From positions 132,901,768-132,965,767 of the forward strand of contig NC_045441.1 of NCBI RefSeq assembly GCF_002776525.5: a DNA stretch of 64,000 nt, given 5' to 3'. A model generated the notes under the pieces. It ran no database searches. It was not told the DNA's origin and was given only the letters and a program-made list of their open reading frames with translations. The translations under genes were made by a program, and so were the position numbers. The DNA comes from Piliocolobus tephrosceles (taxonomy: Eukaryota; Chordata; Mammalia; Primates; Cercopithecidae). This document shows positions 24,601-36,166 of this stretch, one piece after another. Within the stretch, counting starts at the first letter, position 1, and every line of letters starts with the position of its first letter.

Positions 24601-25520
24601 TATACTCAATAAACATTATAGCCTTGTTTCTTTATCCTTTATGTAGTAAGATAGGGAGAGCTGGCATTATTATTCCCATTCCAAATATCAGGAAACCATT
24701 ATCAGAAGATAACATGAAAGGCTACAAAACATTTAACCCGCTTGGTATTTTATGTGCTTTAAAATTACTGATGCTTATTACACAAACAGAAATAGTCTTT
24801 AAAATAAATTTTTATTACACTCCAATTTACAGAGAAACAATTTACTAAGGGCCATCACAAATATTATATGTCAACTATTATTTAAGTACTATGTAAGTGC
24901 ATAACTCTCTATGCCCATTCACTAAGTGCTAAGGGCTATCCAAGTACTCTTGCTAGAGAGTAAGTGAAAGTCAAATCTGTGATAAATTTAAGAGCCATAA
25001 GCAGACACACAAGGGGAAGGAGACAGTGTGGCTTTCAACAATCTCTTACACTTTTTTGACATTTCTTAATTTTTTAAATGAGTGGACATGATCCTATAGT
25101 TCATGCATATGGAAGTCAAAAAAAGGAGGCAGTCTGTGCAGTGATGACAATTTTGCTTTAAGATAAATTGTCATAAACTTATATAACGTAGATATGATAT
25201 AAGTGTAGACATCATCTGGCCTAACTTTCCATTGTCAGTAGAAGACTGAAAACGGGGCTCATATGATATCACAGGCTTCATTCCAACTAGAAAGAGACAT
25301 CCCTTCCTTTAGAATAAAAGTTCCATGTCAGGGCATATCTATTGCCAAGTAAAACATAGGCTTACCTATATTGCCTGACTTACTACTTCAGAACACCACA
25401 TTTTGTAACACACAATCACATACTTTCACTCCAAAGAATGTAAGACAGAAACAACTCCTTGTAAAAATTCAATAGAACTTACCCATATAACTAGCTTTGT
25501 GGGAATACTTTTAGTAAGTA
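24601..25520. other. Unique intergenic sequence
   Basis: No recognised gene or repeat. The frame at 24624-24848 is uninformative. Confidence 0.35.
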
Positions 25521-25900
25521 TTTCATTCCTCTAATGTTTCTGAGAATTTTTCAGGCTATTTTATACTCCATCAGCTTTTAATGAATTACATTTTACTAGG
25601 AATTTGTCTATTTTTAAGTTTTTAAATTTACTGACATAAATCTCTTCATAATTTTGGTGATTATCTTTTGAATGTCTACTGAATTAGTACTTATATCCTT
25701 TTTATAACATTATTTGTTCTTTTTCTCTTTCCTTTCTTAAATCAAGTTTAATGGTGCATATTGTACACACAGTGAGATTCACCATTTTAAGTGTATGGTT
25801 CTACAAGTTTTTGATGAAGGTTTATGACAACCCCAAACAAAATATGTAAACCAAAAGTCTTTTTGTGACCCTTTGTGGTAATGCCGTCCTTATTTATTTC
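25521..25900 (-). repeat. L1M fragments
   Basis: Antisense L1M pieces; CACAGTGAGATTCACCATTTTAAG is the usual L1M 3' UTR text. Confidence 0.45.
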
Positions 25901-26702
25901 CAAGTTACTTTTGTCACAGGAATGCAAAGTACTCTTCAAAAGTGTTAAGGTATGAAAGTCCAGGAAAGACTAGAATTGCTACAGAAGGAAGGAGACTGAA
26001 GAGAAATAACATGTAAGTACAATGTGGGATCCTGGATAGCATCTTAAATTTTAAAAAAAGACAAAGACCAAAGAAATGAATGGGAAACTGATGAAATTAG
26101 ATTAAGCATTGTAATTTAGCTAATAACAAAATAATGTCAGTTTCCACAATGTTATTTTCCTGTTCTTTTATTTGTATTATAGTTATATAAGATGAGAATA
26201 TTAATGGAAATTATCTGTGCTATTTTTGAAAATTTTCTGTAATGCTAAAATTACTTCAAAATAAAATATTTTAAAAAATAAGCCAATGTAATTCACTATA
26301 TTAAGAGCATACAGATTTTTTAAAATGCTCATCTCAATAGGTGATGAAAACATTTGACAAAGTTCAATGTCTATTAATGATAAAAATTAAATAATCTACA
26401 AATAGAAGGGAATTTCCTAAATACAAAAAAGACATCAACAAAATTCTATTAATTAACATCATTCTTAATGGTGAAAGATTAGATGATTCTCTCCTAGACT
26501 GGGAACAATCAAGGATGCTCCCTCTCAGCATGCCATTTCAATATTCTAGGTTCTAGTCACTGAAAAAAGGAAAGCAAAAGAAATGAAAGAATAAAGATCA
26601 GAAAAGAAAAAAAGTCAACCTATCTTTACTCACAGATGACATAATCATCTACATAGAAAATCTCAAAGAAGCCACAAAAAAGCCCTATCAAAACTAGTAA
26701 GG

Positions 26703-26985
26703 AGGTGGGCGCAGTGGCTCACGCCTGTAATCCCAGCATTTTGGGAGGCTGAAGCAAGCAGATCACTTGAGGTCAGGAGTTCGAGACCAGCCTGTTTAAC
26801 ATGACAAAACCTCGTCTCTACTAAAAAAATACAAAAAATTAGCTGGGTGTGGTGGTGGGTGCCTGTAATCCCAGCTACTTGGGAGGCTGAGGCAGGAGAA
26901 TCACTTGAACCCAGCAGGCACTTCAGCCTGGGCAACAAGAGCAAAACTCCATTTCAAAAAAATTAAAAATTAAATTAAAAAAAAC
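26703..26985 (+). mobile_element. Alu with an internal deletion
   Basis: Sense Alu from GGTGGGCGCAGTGGCTCACGCC. In the right arm AACCCAGCAGGC joins directly to ACTTCAGCCTGGGC, so about 45 bases are missing. The tail is A-rich with TTAAA interruptions. Confidence 0.9.
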
Positions 26986-27645
26986 CTAATAAGGGAGTTT
27001 AACAATGGCAAAGGATACATGTCAGTAATAAACAATATATTTTATTTTTAGCAATGAACAAGTAGAAAATAAAATTAGATCAAAGTGTCAATGTAAAAGA
27101 GCATAAAATCATGAAATAATACTTAAGGGAAAGCTAAATACGTGCAAGATTATACAGTGGAAACCGTTTTCAAAATGAGGGACATTAAAGAAGAACTAAA
27201 CAGATATTTATGTCGTGTTCAAGGATTGGGAGATTCAATATTTTATTAAGATGGTAATCTCTTTAATTTGATGTGTAAATTCATTGCAATCCTGGTCAAA
27301 ATCTTATCAGGAGATTTTCAAAAATTTGACAATGTGATCTTAACATTTATATGAAAAACAAAACACTGAGGATGGACAAAATAGTTTTGAAATGTAGAAC
27401 AAACTTGACACACTCACTGATTTTAAAACTTAGTCAATACAGTCAATATACTGCAGTAGTCAATACAGTGAAATATTTCTTCAGAGGTAAACATATGGAT
27501 TAATGGAATAGACAAGAGTTCAAAACTAGACGAAATTCACCAACTCAGTCCATTGATTTTTGATAGAGATGCCAAGGTAATTCAAAGGAGAAAAGATAAT
27601 CGTTTCTATCGTGGTGTTTGCAAAATTAGACACCTATATAAAGAA

Positions 27646-27779
27646 AGAAAAAGGGAAGCAAGGAAGGAAGGAAGGAAGGAAGGGAGGAAAGAGAAAGGAA
27701 GGGGGAAAGGGGAGAAAAGGAAAGAAAGGAAAGGAGGAAGGAAGGAAGCAAACAACCAAGAAAGGAAGGAAGGAAGGAT
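27646..27779. repeat. Polypurine (GGAA)n tract
   Basis: About 130 bases with almost only A and G on the + strand, mainly GGAA units, ending next to a T12 run. Frames crossing it (27553-27820) are low-complexity artefacts. Confidence 0.95.
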
Positions 27780-28019
27780 TTTTTTTTTTTTATACACTAC
27801 ATAGGAAAACTAACTCTTAGTGGATTAGGAGATTAATGTAAAAGTAAAATCATAAAACTTCTAGAAGAAAGCATAGGAAAAAACTTAGCAATCTGGGGTT
27901 AGGCAACAACAAATTGGACTTCTTTAACTTGTAAACTATACATTTGATAACACTTAAAAACTCAAACCATTTAATAGCAAAAAAACCACAATTTTAAAAA
28001 TGGGCAAAGAACTTTGATT

Positions 28020-28729
28020 TTCTTTGTTTTACTGTTTTGTTTTATTAATTCTGCTTTCATCTTTACTATTTTTTCCGTTGATTTATGACCTTAATTTTGC
28101 TTACGATGCTTTTGTCTGCTGGCTCTGCATTTTTGTAGCACTTGTATAACTAAATCCCTCTTTATTTTTCTTTCATTTTTGAAATATATATTCTCTGGGC
28201 ATAGAATTCTAGGTTGGCACTTTTTTCACCTTTCAGTTCTTCTGTAAGTCTTATCTGTGTTCCTCCTCTGTATGCAATGTGCCTTTTTTCCTTGTGGCTC
28301 CTTTCGTAATTTTTGCTTCATCACTTATTTTCAACATTTTAGGAATATAGCACTTTGTTATGTTTTTATTTTTTTATTTTTTATGCCTCAGGTTTGTCGA
28401 GCTACTTAAATGTGCAGGTTCACTGTTATTATCATATTTGAAATTGTGGGGCTTTTAATTGTTGATTATGTTTCCCTCACACCTCATCCCTCCCTTTTCC
28501 CTCTAGGACTCACAACTTATTGAAGCGCATTCAACTTTTTCACTCTTTTATAACTGTCTATTTCATTTCGGATAGCTTCTATTGCTATATCAGCAAATTC
28601 TCCTATCTTTTCTTTTGCAGTGTCGAATCTGCTGTTACTTCTATCCACTGCCTTTTTTTTTTTTTTTTTTTTTAAATCTTAGGTATAGTGTTTTTCATCA
28701 CCTAGTAGTTTGAATTGGGTGTGTGAATG
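28020..28729 (-). repeat. Old L1M fragment, left of the LTR
   Basis: TTCTCTGGGCATAGAATTCTAGG and nearby text match antisense ancient L1. A T24 run lies at about 28652-28673. Confidence 0.5.
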
Positions 28730-30310
28730 ATGGTAGCAGCAGCCTGTCTGGAGCGGCCACTGCCATGACGCCGGCTGCAGTGAGGGACATGCGGCTGGGG
28801 CTGCAGCTCTGTGGAGTTGGCGGGAGCCAGGAATAGGCAGAAGCCCCACCCCCTTCCAAGTTGGAGGGGCAGCAACCCCACCCTCAGGAGTGCAGCTGCA
28901 GCCACCCAGCGGCGGCACCGAACCTGGGCATCTCTGCACTCTCGGGGGCCCAGGAAGCCCCCATTCCCCCACAGGATAGAGAGTGCCTGCTCCCACTGCC
29001 TGGACTCTCCGCGTTCTCAGTGACTGGTACCCTCTCCAATTTTGGAGCAAAGCTGTAGCGGAGCCCCGGCTCTGTCACGACCCGGCCGGGTGTGTGTGTC
29101 CTCAGGGCAGCGCTGACACACCAGTCCCCTGCCGCCTCGGCCTAACATGCATGGGAGGAAGGCCAAGAGGGGGCTAAGGGTGGCTCAGCGTGGGCCTGCA
29201 GGCACCCCTCAGCATGAACAGCCTGGGTGCCATGGGCACCGTGGACAGCAGATTAATGGCAGCAGGAGGCGGACTGGCTCCTGGGAGGAAAAGGATGGGT
29301 CCCCAGTGAAACCTCATCTTCAGGCCAGTGACAGCCTGAAACCTGGGGTCCAAGCTGCCAGTTCTGCAGACCGGAATGAGAACTTATGGTGCTTTTTTCG
29401 TGCCACCCTATGGCTGCCCATGGACCAACCAGCATGCACTTCCTTCCCTCTGAAGCTTATAAAACCCCTCGGACTCAGCTAAACTTGGGTCAATGTAGGG
29501 ATAACCTGCCTGTGGAGAAAAGCTACCCATTGTGGATCTTGATCTTCTCTCAGCTGAGAACTGAGCAGATGTCGGGGACTACCTGCCTGCAGAGAACAGC
29601 TACCCACTGTGGGACGACTTGCCTGTGGAGAGGAGCTACCCACTGCGAGTCTCCTCTGAGCTGTTCTGTTGCTCAGTCAAGCACCTCTTTGCCTGGTTCA
29701 CCCTCCACTTGTCCGCATACTTCAGTCTTCCTCGACACAGGACGAGAACTTGCGACCTGCCGAATGGCAGGACTGGAAGAGCTGTAACACAAACAGGGCT
29801 AAAACACATCCTTTTCTCACCATTTTGCGAGCAATGAGAAGGAGGAAGACAGGCGAAGAGAGCTGTGGCCCTAAGCGGATCCCAGACCTAGGAACTCCCC
29901 AAGCCATGGCTGTAACACCCTCTTTGGGGCTCCATGGTTCCTGGCGTCTCCCAGTTTCCAGGTGCCACTGTGTTGCCCAGTGCCAGCTGTGGAAGCTGCT
30001 TGCAGTACACCTGCTCCAGCTGCAGCCTGACAGAGAACTGGCACCAATGTCAGCATCTGGAGCTGCCCACCCTGCTGTAGTTGACATGCCTGGGTGTGCA
30101 TAGAGGCCAGACCCAAGCTTGCTTGCTCACACACCCACTGCTCTATGCCTGGCTCACCCTTGGCAGGCATGGGATCCAGGCCGGTAGTGCAAGCTGAACT
30201 CAGCTTGCCAGTCTGAGCAGGTGGACCGAGACCAGCGAGCCTGAGCAAAACTTGGGCAAAGGTGCCACCGGCCACAGCTGGCAAAGTGACACCCCAAGGA
30301 TCCTGTGACA
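28730..30310 (+). mobile_element. GC-rich ERV1-like LTR, solo
   Basis: An island of GC- and CpG-rich sequence inside AT-rich L1 DNA, with LTR organisation. A TATA box (CTTATAAAACCC) lies at about 29456-29467. Downstream is a three-fold internal repeat of CCTGC/TTGCCTG..GAGCTACCCA type (29502, 29580, 29617). A degraded polyadenylation region (GCTCAGTCAAGC at about 29670) precedes a U5-like region containing GAGCTGTAACACAAACAGGG, and the block ends in ...TGTGACA at 30310. No gag, pol or env remains. The style resembles the primate ERV1 LTR1/LTR12 group, but the family is not certain, and the left edge (28730-28760) and target duplication were not found. Several frames of 60-146 codons cross it; none resembles a known protein. 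Confidence 0.6.
29456..29467 (+). promoter_or_regulatory. TATA box of the ERV1-like LTR
   Basis: TTATAAAACCCCTCGG is a clear TATA element between the GC-rich U3-like part and the repeated R/U5-like part. LTR promoters of this kind can still start transcripts in primates; activity here is unknown. Confidence 0.5.
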
Positions 30311-31507
30311 TTAATATCTTGGGTTTTTTTCCTCCTCATTATGTGTAGGCTTTCCTGTACCAACTTAAATGTGAAATTTATTTATAATGGATATTTTAAT
30401 GTATTTGTCTTCTAATTATATCATCTGTTATTTCTGTATATGTTTTTATTGATTGATTTTTCTCTTTATTGTGGCTTGTTTTGGTTCCTTCTCCTTGTGT
30501 TGTGTCCCGGGAACTTTTTTTCTGCTACTTTGCATGCCTGGACTTTTTAAAATTGGATTGTAAGTATTGTGAGTTTCATGTTTTTTGGTGCCGAGTACTT
30601 TTGTTTTCCTTTAAATATTTTTCTCTTTTCTCTGGGAAGCACTTAAATGCTTGGAATTAGTTTACATATCAAGTCTTGCTTTTAAGGGGTGTTAGGTTGG
30701 GTCCAGCCAAGTGTTAAATGTAGGGTCAATTTGCACTGCTCCTGAGGCTATGCCTTTCTAAGGATTCTACTCAATGTCTTGTGTGTTTGAGGTCTTTCCA
30801 TCCTCACTGGAGGGCACATGAACTATTCTGAGCCTTGTGTTAGCTTTAAAGATTAGTCTTTTTACTTCAGTTTGATGGTTATTTCCTTGGCCTAGGAAGG
30901 TTCTTCATATTTATGCAAAGATCAGGTCGGCAAAAGATTGAAGGATATCCGTCTTCAGATATTGAAAAATTTCCCTCATTTTAGCTCTCCTCTTTGTCAC
31001 TCTTCTCTAAACTATAAATTTTGTCTTCTCAACTCAGGATGACCATGGGCTCCATTTGAGTTCCCTCTCTTTGTGCTGTGGCCTGGTAAATCTCTCCGGG
31101 AAATAAGCAAGGGTACTTATGACTCACCTCATTTATTTTCCTTCTCTGGGATAGTACTGTTTTGCCCTGCCTTTTGTCCAATGTCTGAAAACCTTTGCTT
31201 CATATATTCTGGTCAGTTTTCTAGTTGTGTAGGTCAAATGAATACCATCCCAGCTATTCTGTCATGGCCAGAAGGTGAATTCACAATCGCTTCTGATATT
31301 GTTTTATTTAATGCAAAGATCGTGCTTGTTTTAATAATTATAATAAGTTATCTGTAGATTTTTTTAGGTTATTTATATAGAAAATTATATAATCTGAAAA
31401 TAAAATAACAATATTGATTTTTTCTCCCCAATCCTGATAGTATTATATTATTTCCCTGTGTTCTTCTACTGGTTAGGAATATCAGTATAATGTTAAAAAA
31501 GATGGGT
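30311..31507 (-). repeat. Old L1M fragment, right of the LTR
   Basis: ATATCATCTGTTATTTCTG, TGATTTTTCTCTTTATTGTGG and TTGCATGCCTGGACTTTTTAA continue antisense L1M text after the LTR, consistent with insertion of the LTR into an L1M copy. Confidence 0.5.
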
Positions 31508-31885
31508 TGATATAGGTTGGCTCTGTGTCTCCACCCAAATCTCATATTAAATCATAATCACCAATGTTGGGGGAATCTCATGGGAGGTGACTGGATCATG
31601 GGGGCAAATTTTCTCCGTGCTGTTCTCATGATAGTGAGTGAGCTCTCATGAGATCTGACTGTCTAAAAGTATGTAGCACTTCCCCCTTCACTCTCTATCC
31701 TGCTACCATAGGAATGTGTGCTTGCTTGCCCTTCATCCTTCCACCGTGATTGTAAGTTTCCTAAGGCCTCCCTAGCAATGCCTCTTGTACAGCCTGTGGA
31801 ACTGTTAGCCAATTAAATCTCTTTTATTTATACATTACCCAGTGTCAGATAGTTCTTTACAGCAGTGTGAGAACAAACTAATATA
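31508..31885 (+). mobile_element. MST/THE1-type LTR (ERVL-MaLR)
   Basis: Sequence starts TGATATAGGTTGGCTCTGTGTC and contains CACCCAAATCTCAT, ATCATGGGGGCA, CTCATGAGATCTGA and the end GAACAAACTAATATA. These are the conserved blocks of MaLR LTRs of the MST group. It is a solo LTR within old L1 sequence. Confidence 0.8.
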
Positions 31886-33670
31886 TAGGGGTATGACATT
31901 TTTGTTTTGTTTCTAAGCTGATCTACTGTATGTGCATTTCATCAGTAGTAAGGTCTATATTTTTTAAAATCATGAATATATATTAATTTTAAAATATCTT
32001 TCTGTGTCTATTAATGTGATCATATGGCTTTTATTCTTTTACTAATAATGTGGCAAATAATCGAGTATTTTCTAATATTAAACTTTTTTGTCTTGAGTTA
32101 AACCAAGTTTGTATGATGCATTAAATATTTTTATATATGAATGTATGGGGGTTGCTATATATTTTTTAAAGTTTTCTATCCATTTTCCCCATTCAGACTG
32201 AATTTTTCTTCCTTTCATATTCCCTATCTAGTTTTGGGATCCATAGTTGTGATAATCTTACACAATTAGGTATGCCATAATCCCTTATTTTTTTCTTTTG
32301 AAAATCTTGTGCAAATTTGAAAGCATGCGTTCTTTTAATATTTGATAGAACTCCAAAATAGATCTGTGAAATACATTGCTACATTGTTGCAATCAAATCC
32401 TAGCACATGTATTTTTTTTTTCGAAGTGGTTCTGATGTAATAGCCATGGATTTTTCAAGGTCCTAGCTATTTATCAACTTGTCCCACACTGGGCTAGAGA
32501 AGCTCAGAAGAGCTACATATTTTAAAAGTTCTCTCCATATATATTTGAAGATAATTTTTAAATGATGTTTGCTTTCTTTTATAGTATTAAGAATTTTCTT
32601 CTTAAAGGAGGAAATAATTGTCTTCTTTCTGTTACTTGCTAAATTAAATGGTGTTTTCCAAGGATGAGACTACCCCTTATTTGTATTTTTTCCCATATTT
32701 AATTGATAAATAAAAATTGTATATATTCAAGAAGTATGACATGATTTGGTATATTTATACATTACATAATGATTACCACATCAAATTAATTAACACACCC
32801 AGCACCACCATGCTGTACCTTAGATACCCAGAACTTGTTCATCTGATAACGGAAAGTTTTACCAGCATCTCCCTATTTCCCCATATCCTATCCCCTAGAA
32901 ACTATGGTTCTATTCTCTACTTCTATGAGTTTAACTTTTAAAGATTCCACATGTAAGTGAGATCTTACATTTTGCCTAGATTTTTGCACTTAGCATAATG
33001 TCCTCCAGGTTTATCTACATTGTAACAAATGACAGGATTTCCTTTTTTATGGCTGAATAATATTCCTATATATAATATATATTCCAATATATAATATCAT
33101 CATCCAATATATACTGGAATGATATAACCATTTCACATTCACACAAATATACAAAGATTTCCTTTTCTCCATACCTTCACCAACACTTATTATCTGTTAT
33201 CTTTTTAATAATAGTCATCCAAACAGGTGTAAGGTAATATCTTATTGTGTTTTTTGATTTGCATTTCTCTGATGATTGGTGTCACGGAACACCTTTTCAT
33301 ATATTTGTTTGTCATTTTTATGTCTTCTCTGGAAAAACAACTATTCAAGTCATTTGCCAGTTTTTGAATTGGGTTATTTGTGGGTTTTTTTTTTTTTTTT
33401 GCTATTAAGTTGTCTATGGTTTTTATGTTTTGGATACAAACTTCTTATCAGATATTTGGTTTGCAACTATTTTCTCCCATTCCATAGGTGGCTTTTTCAT
33501 CCTGTTGATTGTTCCATCTGCTGTGTGAAAACATTTTAGTTTGAAGAAATCCCACTTCCATATGTTTCCTTTTGTTGCCTGTGTTTTGGTGTCATAATCT
33601 ATTTGGATTATTTGTTGTCCTCCTTGCATCAAATGATTTTAAAATATTTTCTAGTGAAACTTATAATCTG
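31886..33670 (-). repeat. L1M/L1MA fragments, antisense
   Basis: L1 3' UTR and ORF2 end: GTATATATTCAAGAAGTATGACATG, TTCTATTCTCTACTTCTATGAG, TTTATGGCTGAATAATATTCC, TTGATTTGCATTTCTCTGATG. An AT palindromic stretch lies at 33062-33118. Confidence 0.75.
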
Positions 33671-35450
33671 TTGCCCAGACTGATCAAAATAGAGGGGATG
33701 GAGAGAACTGGAAGAAAAAAACAATCTCAGCAAAAGAAAAAGACACATTATCACAGTTTCTATATAAATTAGAAAATATAAGAAAATATTAACAAATTTA
33801 GGCCCATAAATTTGAATGTTTGATGGGACAGAGAAATTCCCAAAAAAAAAAACCTTACCAAACTGGACACATGAAGAAATCGTGTGTCTTATATTTAAGA
33901 AATTTGAATCTGTGTTTAAGAATTTTCCTTCAAAGAATTATTTTAAATCAAGTGTTTCTTCAAGGAATTCTACCAAATATATAAGATAGAAATGACACTA
34001 GTCATCCACAAAAGCCATTTTATGTATTCAATATAGAAAGGCTAAGTATATTCTCACGTAATTTAAAAAACACTGTTTAAAACAACATTTCAAAACTTCA
34101 AATCTGGAAACAAATCTAATGAGAGATCTACAACACGTATATATAGATTAAAAATACAGATACAAAATACATGGAAGAATATGACTTTTACATGGATTGG
34201 AAGACACAATACCATAAAAATGTCACTTCCCCCCAAATGGATTTTCAGATTCAATGAAAATCAAATTAAAATCTTGGCAAGTTATTTTCCTGGAAATTTT
34301 TGAGAACATTTTAGAATCATATTAAAAATGTATATGGCCTCAATAGTCAAGATGATTTAAAAATTTAGAATCTAGTTGGAGGATTTACACTATGATAAAA
34401 CAAGATTTATTATAAAACTATGGTAATGAAGAAAATGTAGTATTGGTATAGTGATAAATAAACAGATCAATGAGACAGAAAAAAAGAGCCTAGAGCCTAG
34501 AAATAAAAACCTACACAATAAATTGAAATTTGGTTTATGGCCCTACAAGGGAGCAGCGAATAAGCAACAATCTCTCAACATGCTCAGTCAATTTGATATC
34601 CACATAGAAAAAAGTGAATCTGAGCTGTTATCTCACATCATGCACACAAATAAGTTCCAGATACATTGTTGGTCTAACTGTGAAAAGCAAAACATTAAAA
34701 CTCCCAGAAGATAAAAATAAAGAATAATTTCATGAATTGTAGTAGACAAAGATTTCTCATTCAGGACACAGAACGTTAGAACTATATGAAAAACAATTGA
34801 TATATAAAACTACATTAAAATTAAGATAATCAATTCATCAGAAGCACAATGAAGAGAGTAAAAAAGGCGAGCCACACCGTGGAAGAAAATATTTTATGAC
34901 AGATGACTTACATTCAAAATATATAAAGAGCCAAAATCAGTAAGAAAAAGAGAGATAACCCAGTAGAAAACTGGGCAAAACATTGCATATGCATTTCACA
35001 AAATGGAATATCCAAATGGCCAATAAATATTTGAAAATACGTACAACGCTGTTAGTCATTAGGGAAATGTAAAATATAATCACAGTGAGATACTACTATG
35101 TACCTATGTGAATGGTTAAAAATGAAAAAAACTGACAATAACAAGGGTAGATAAAAGATGGAGCAAAAAAAAAATCCTAGTATATAGTTGATGGAAATTT
35201 AATTTATACAACTGTTTTGGCAAACTTACAATGTTAGCTAATGTTGGGCATGCATTTAACTTGTGATGTAGCAATTACACTACCAAGCAACTGAAATGGG
35301 TACATATGTGGGATGAAAGATGAGTGTGTTGTGTCTATGAATGTTCATAGCAGTATTGTTTTTAATAGCTACAAACTAGAAACAACCCACATATCTAACA
35401 CAATGGATATATAATTTGAGATGCTTAAAGTATGTAGTAAATTTCTGTGG
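33671..35450 (+). repeat. Old L1 ORF2, sense
   Basis: Sense ORF2 text such as ATTAGAAAATATAAGAAAATA, AACTATGGTAATGAAGAAAATG, TTGGTATAGTGATAAATAAACAGA and AATCACAGTGAGATACTACTATG. It overlaps in consensus position with the antisense copy before it, so it is a separate element, not an inversion. Confidence 0.7.
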
Positions 35451-35775
35451 TATTTGCAGAATATAAGAGTTAAACACTAGATGCATAGTTAAATAATTTG
35501 ACAGATTGAAGTACTCTTTCAGTAGTCAGACAGAATGAGAAAGGTTTCACAAAACAGTTGCATCAGTTGTGAAAAGATATTTGATCCCAAATAATGCATA
35601 ACTTGTGTCATGTTAAAGAAGATAATGTTCAAAGGTCATATAGATGATCCATGAATAACTAGACATTTGTGTCAAATATTCCAAATCATGAGTGTGTGGA
35701 CAGAACATCATGGGCAAGTTACAGCTTCCTCAAAGTGAAACTTCAACAAAGGCTTAGAAGAATGTCCCCTGGGGA

Positions 35776-36066
35776 CCAGGCACGGTGGCTCAAGCCTGTA
35801 ATCCCAGCACTTTGGGAGGCTGAGGCGGGTGGATCACGAGGTCAGGAGATCGAGACCATCCTGGCTAACACGGTGAAACCCTGTCTCTACTAAAAATACA
35901 AAAAATTAGCCAGGCGAGGTGGCGGCACCTGTAGTCCCAGCTACTCGGGAGGCTGAGGCAGGAGAATGGCGGGAACCCGGGAGCCGGAGCTTGCAGTGAG
36001 CTGAGATCTGGCCACTGCACTCCAGCCTGGGCGACAGAGCGAGACTCCGTCTCAAAAAAAAAAAAA
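35776..36066 (+). mobile_element. Young AluY (Old World monkey type), tail in gap
   Basis: Sense AluY with GGCTCAAGCCTGTAATCCC, GGTCAGGAGATCGAGACC and GAGATCTGGCCACTGCACTCC, ending in A's that run into 100 N. The downstream target duplication cannot be seen. Confidence 0.95.
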
Positions 36067-36166
36067 NNNNNNNNNNNNNNNNNNNNNNNNNNNNNNNNNN
36101 NNNNNNNNNNNNNNNNNNNNNNNNNNNNNNNNNNNNNNNNNNNNNNNNNNNNNNNNNNNNNNNNNN
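36067..36166. other. Assembly gap (100 N)
   Basis: Exactly 100 N directly after the poly(A) of an AluY. The true length is unknown. Confidence 1.

Larger units (their letters stand above)
26280..28015 (+). repeat. Old L1 ORF2, sense, interrupted
   Basis: Sense ORF2 text: CTCATCTCAATAGGTGATGAAAAC, ACATCATTCTTAATGGTGAAAG and AACTTCTAGAAGAAAGCATAGG. It is split by an Alu (26703-26985) and a purine microsatellite (27646-27779). Heavily decayed. Confidence 0.7.

Noticed and set aside
27553..27820. Lys/Arg/Glu-rich and Phe/Leu/Ser-rich frames
   Set aside because: They are low-complexity readings of the purine microsatellite; the same holds at 46891-47164.
28679..30363. Many overlapping frames of 60-146 codons
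   Set aside because: They arise from the stop-poor GC-rich LTR, occur on both strands, and match no family.
33671..35450. Inverted half of the L1 at 31886-33670
   Set aside because: Consensus positions overlap rather than abut, so it is a separate insertion.
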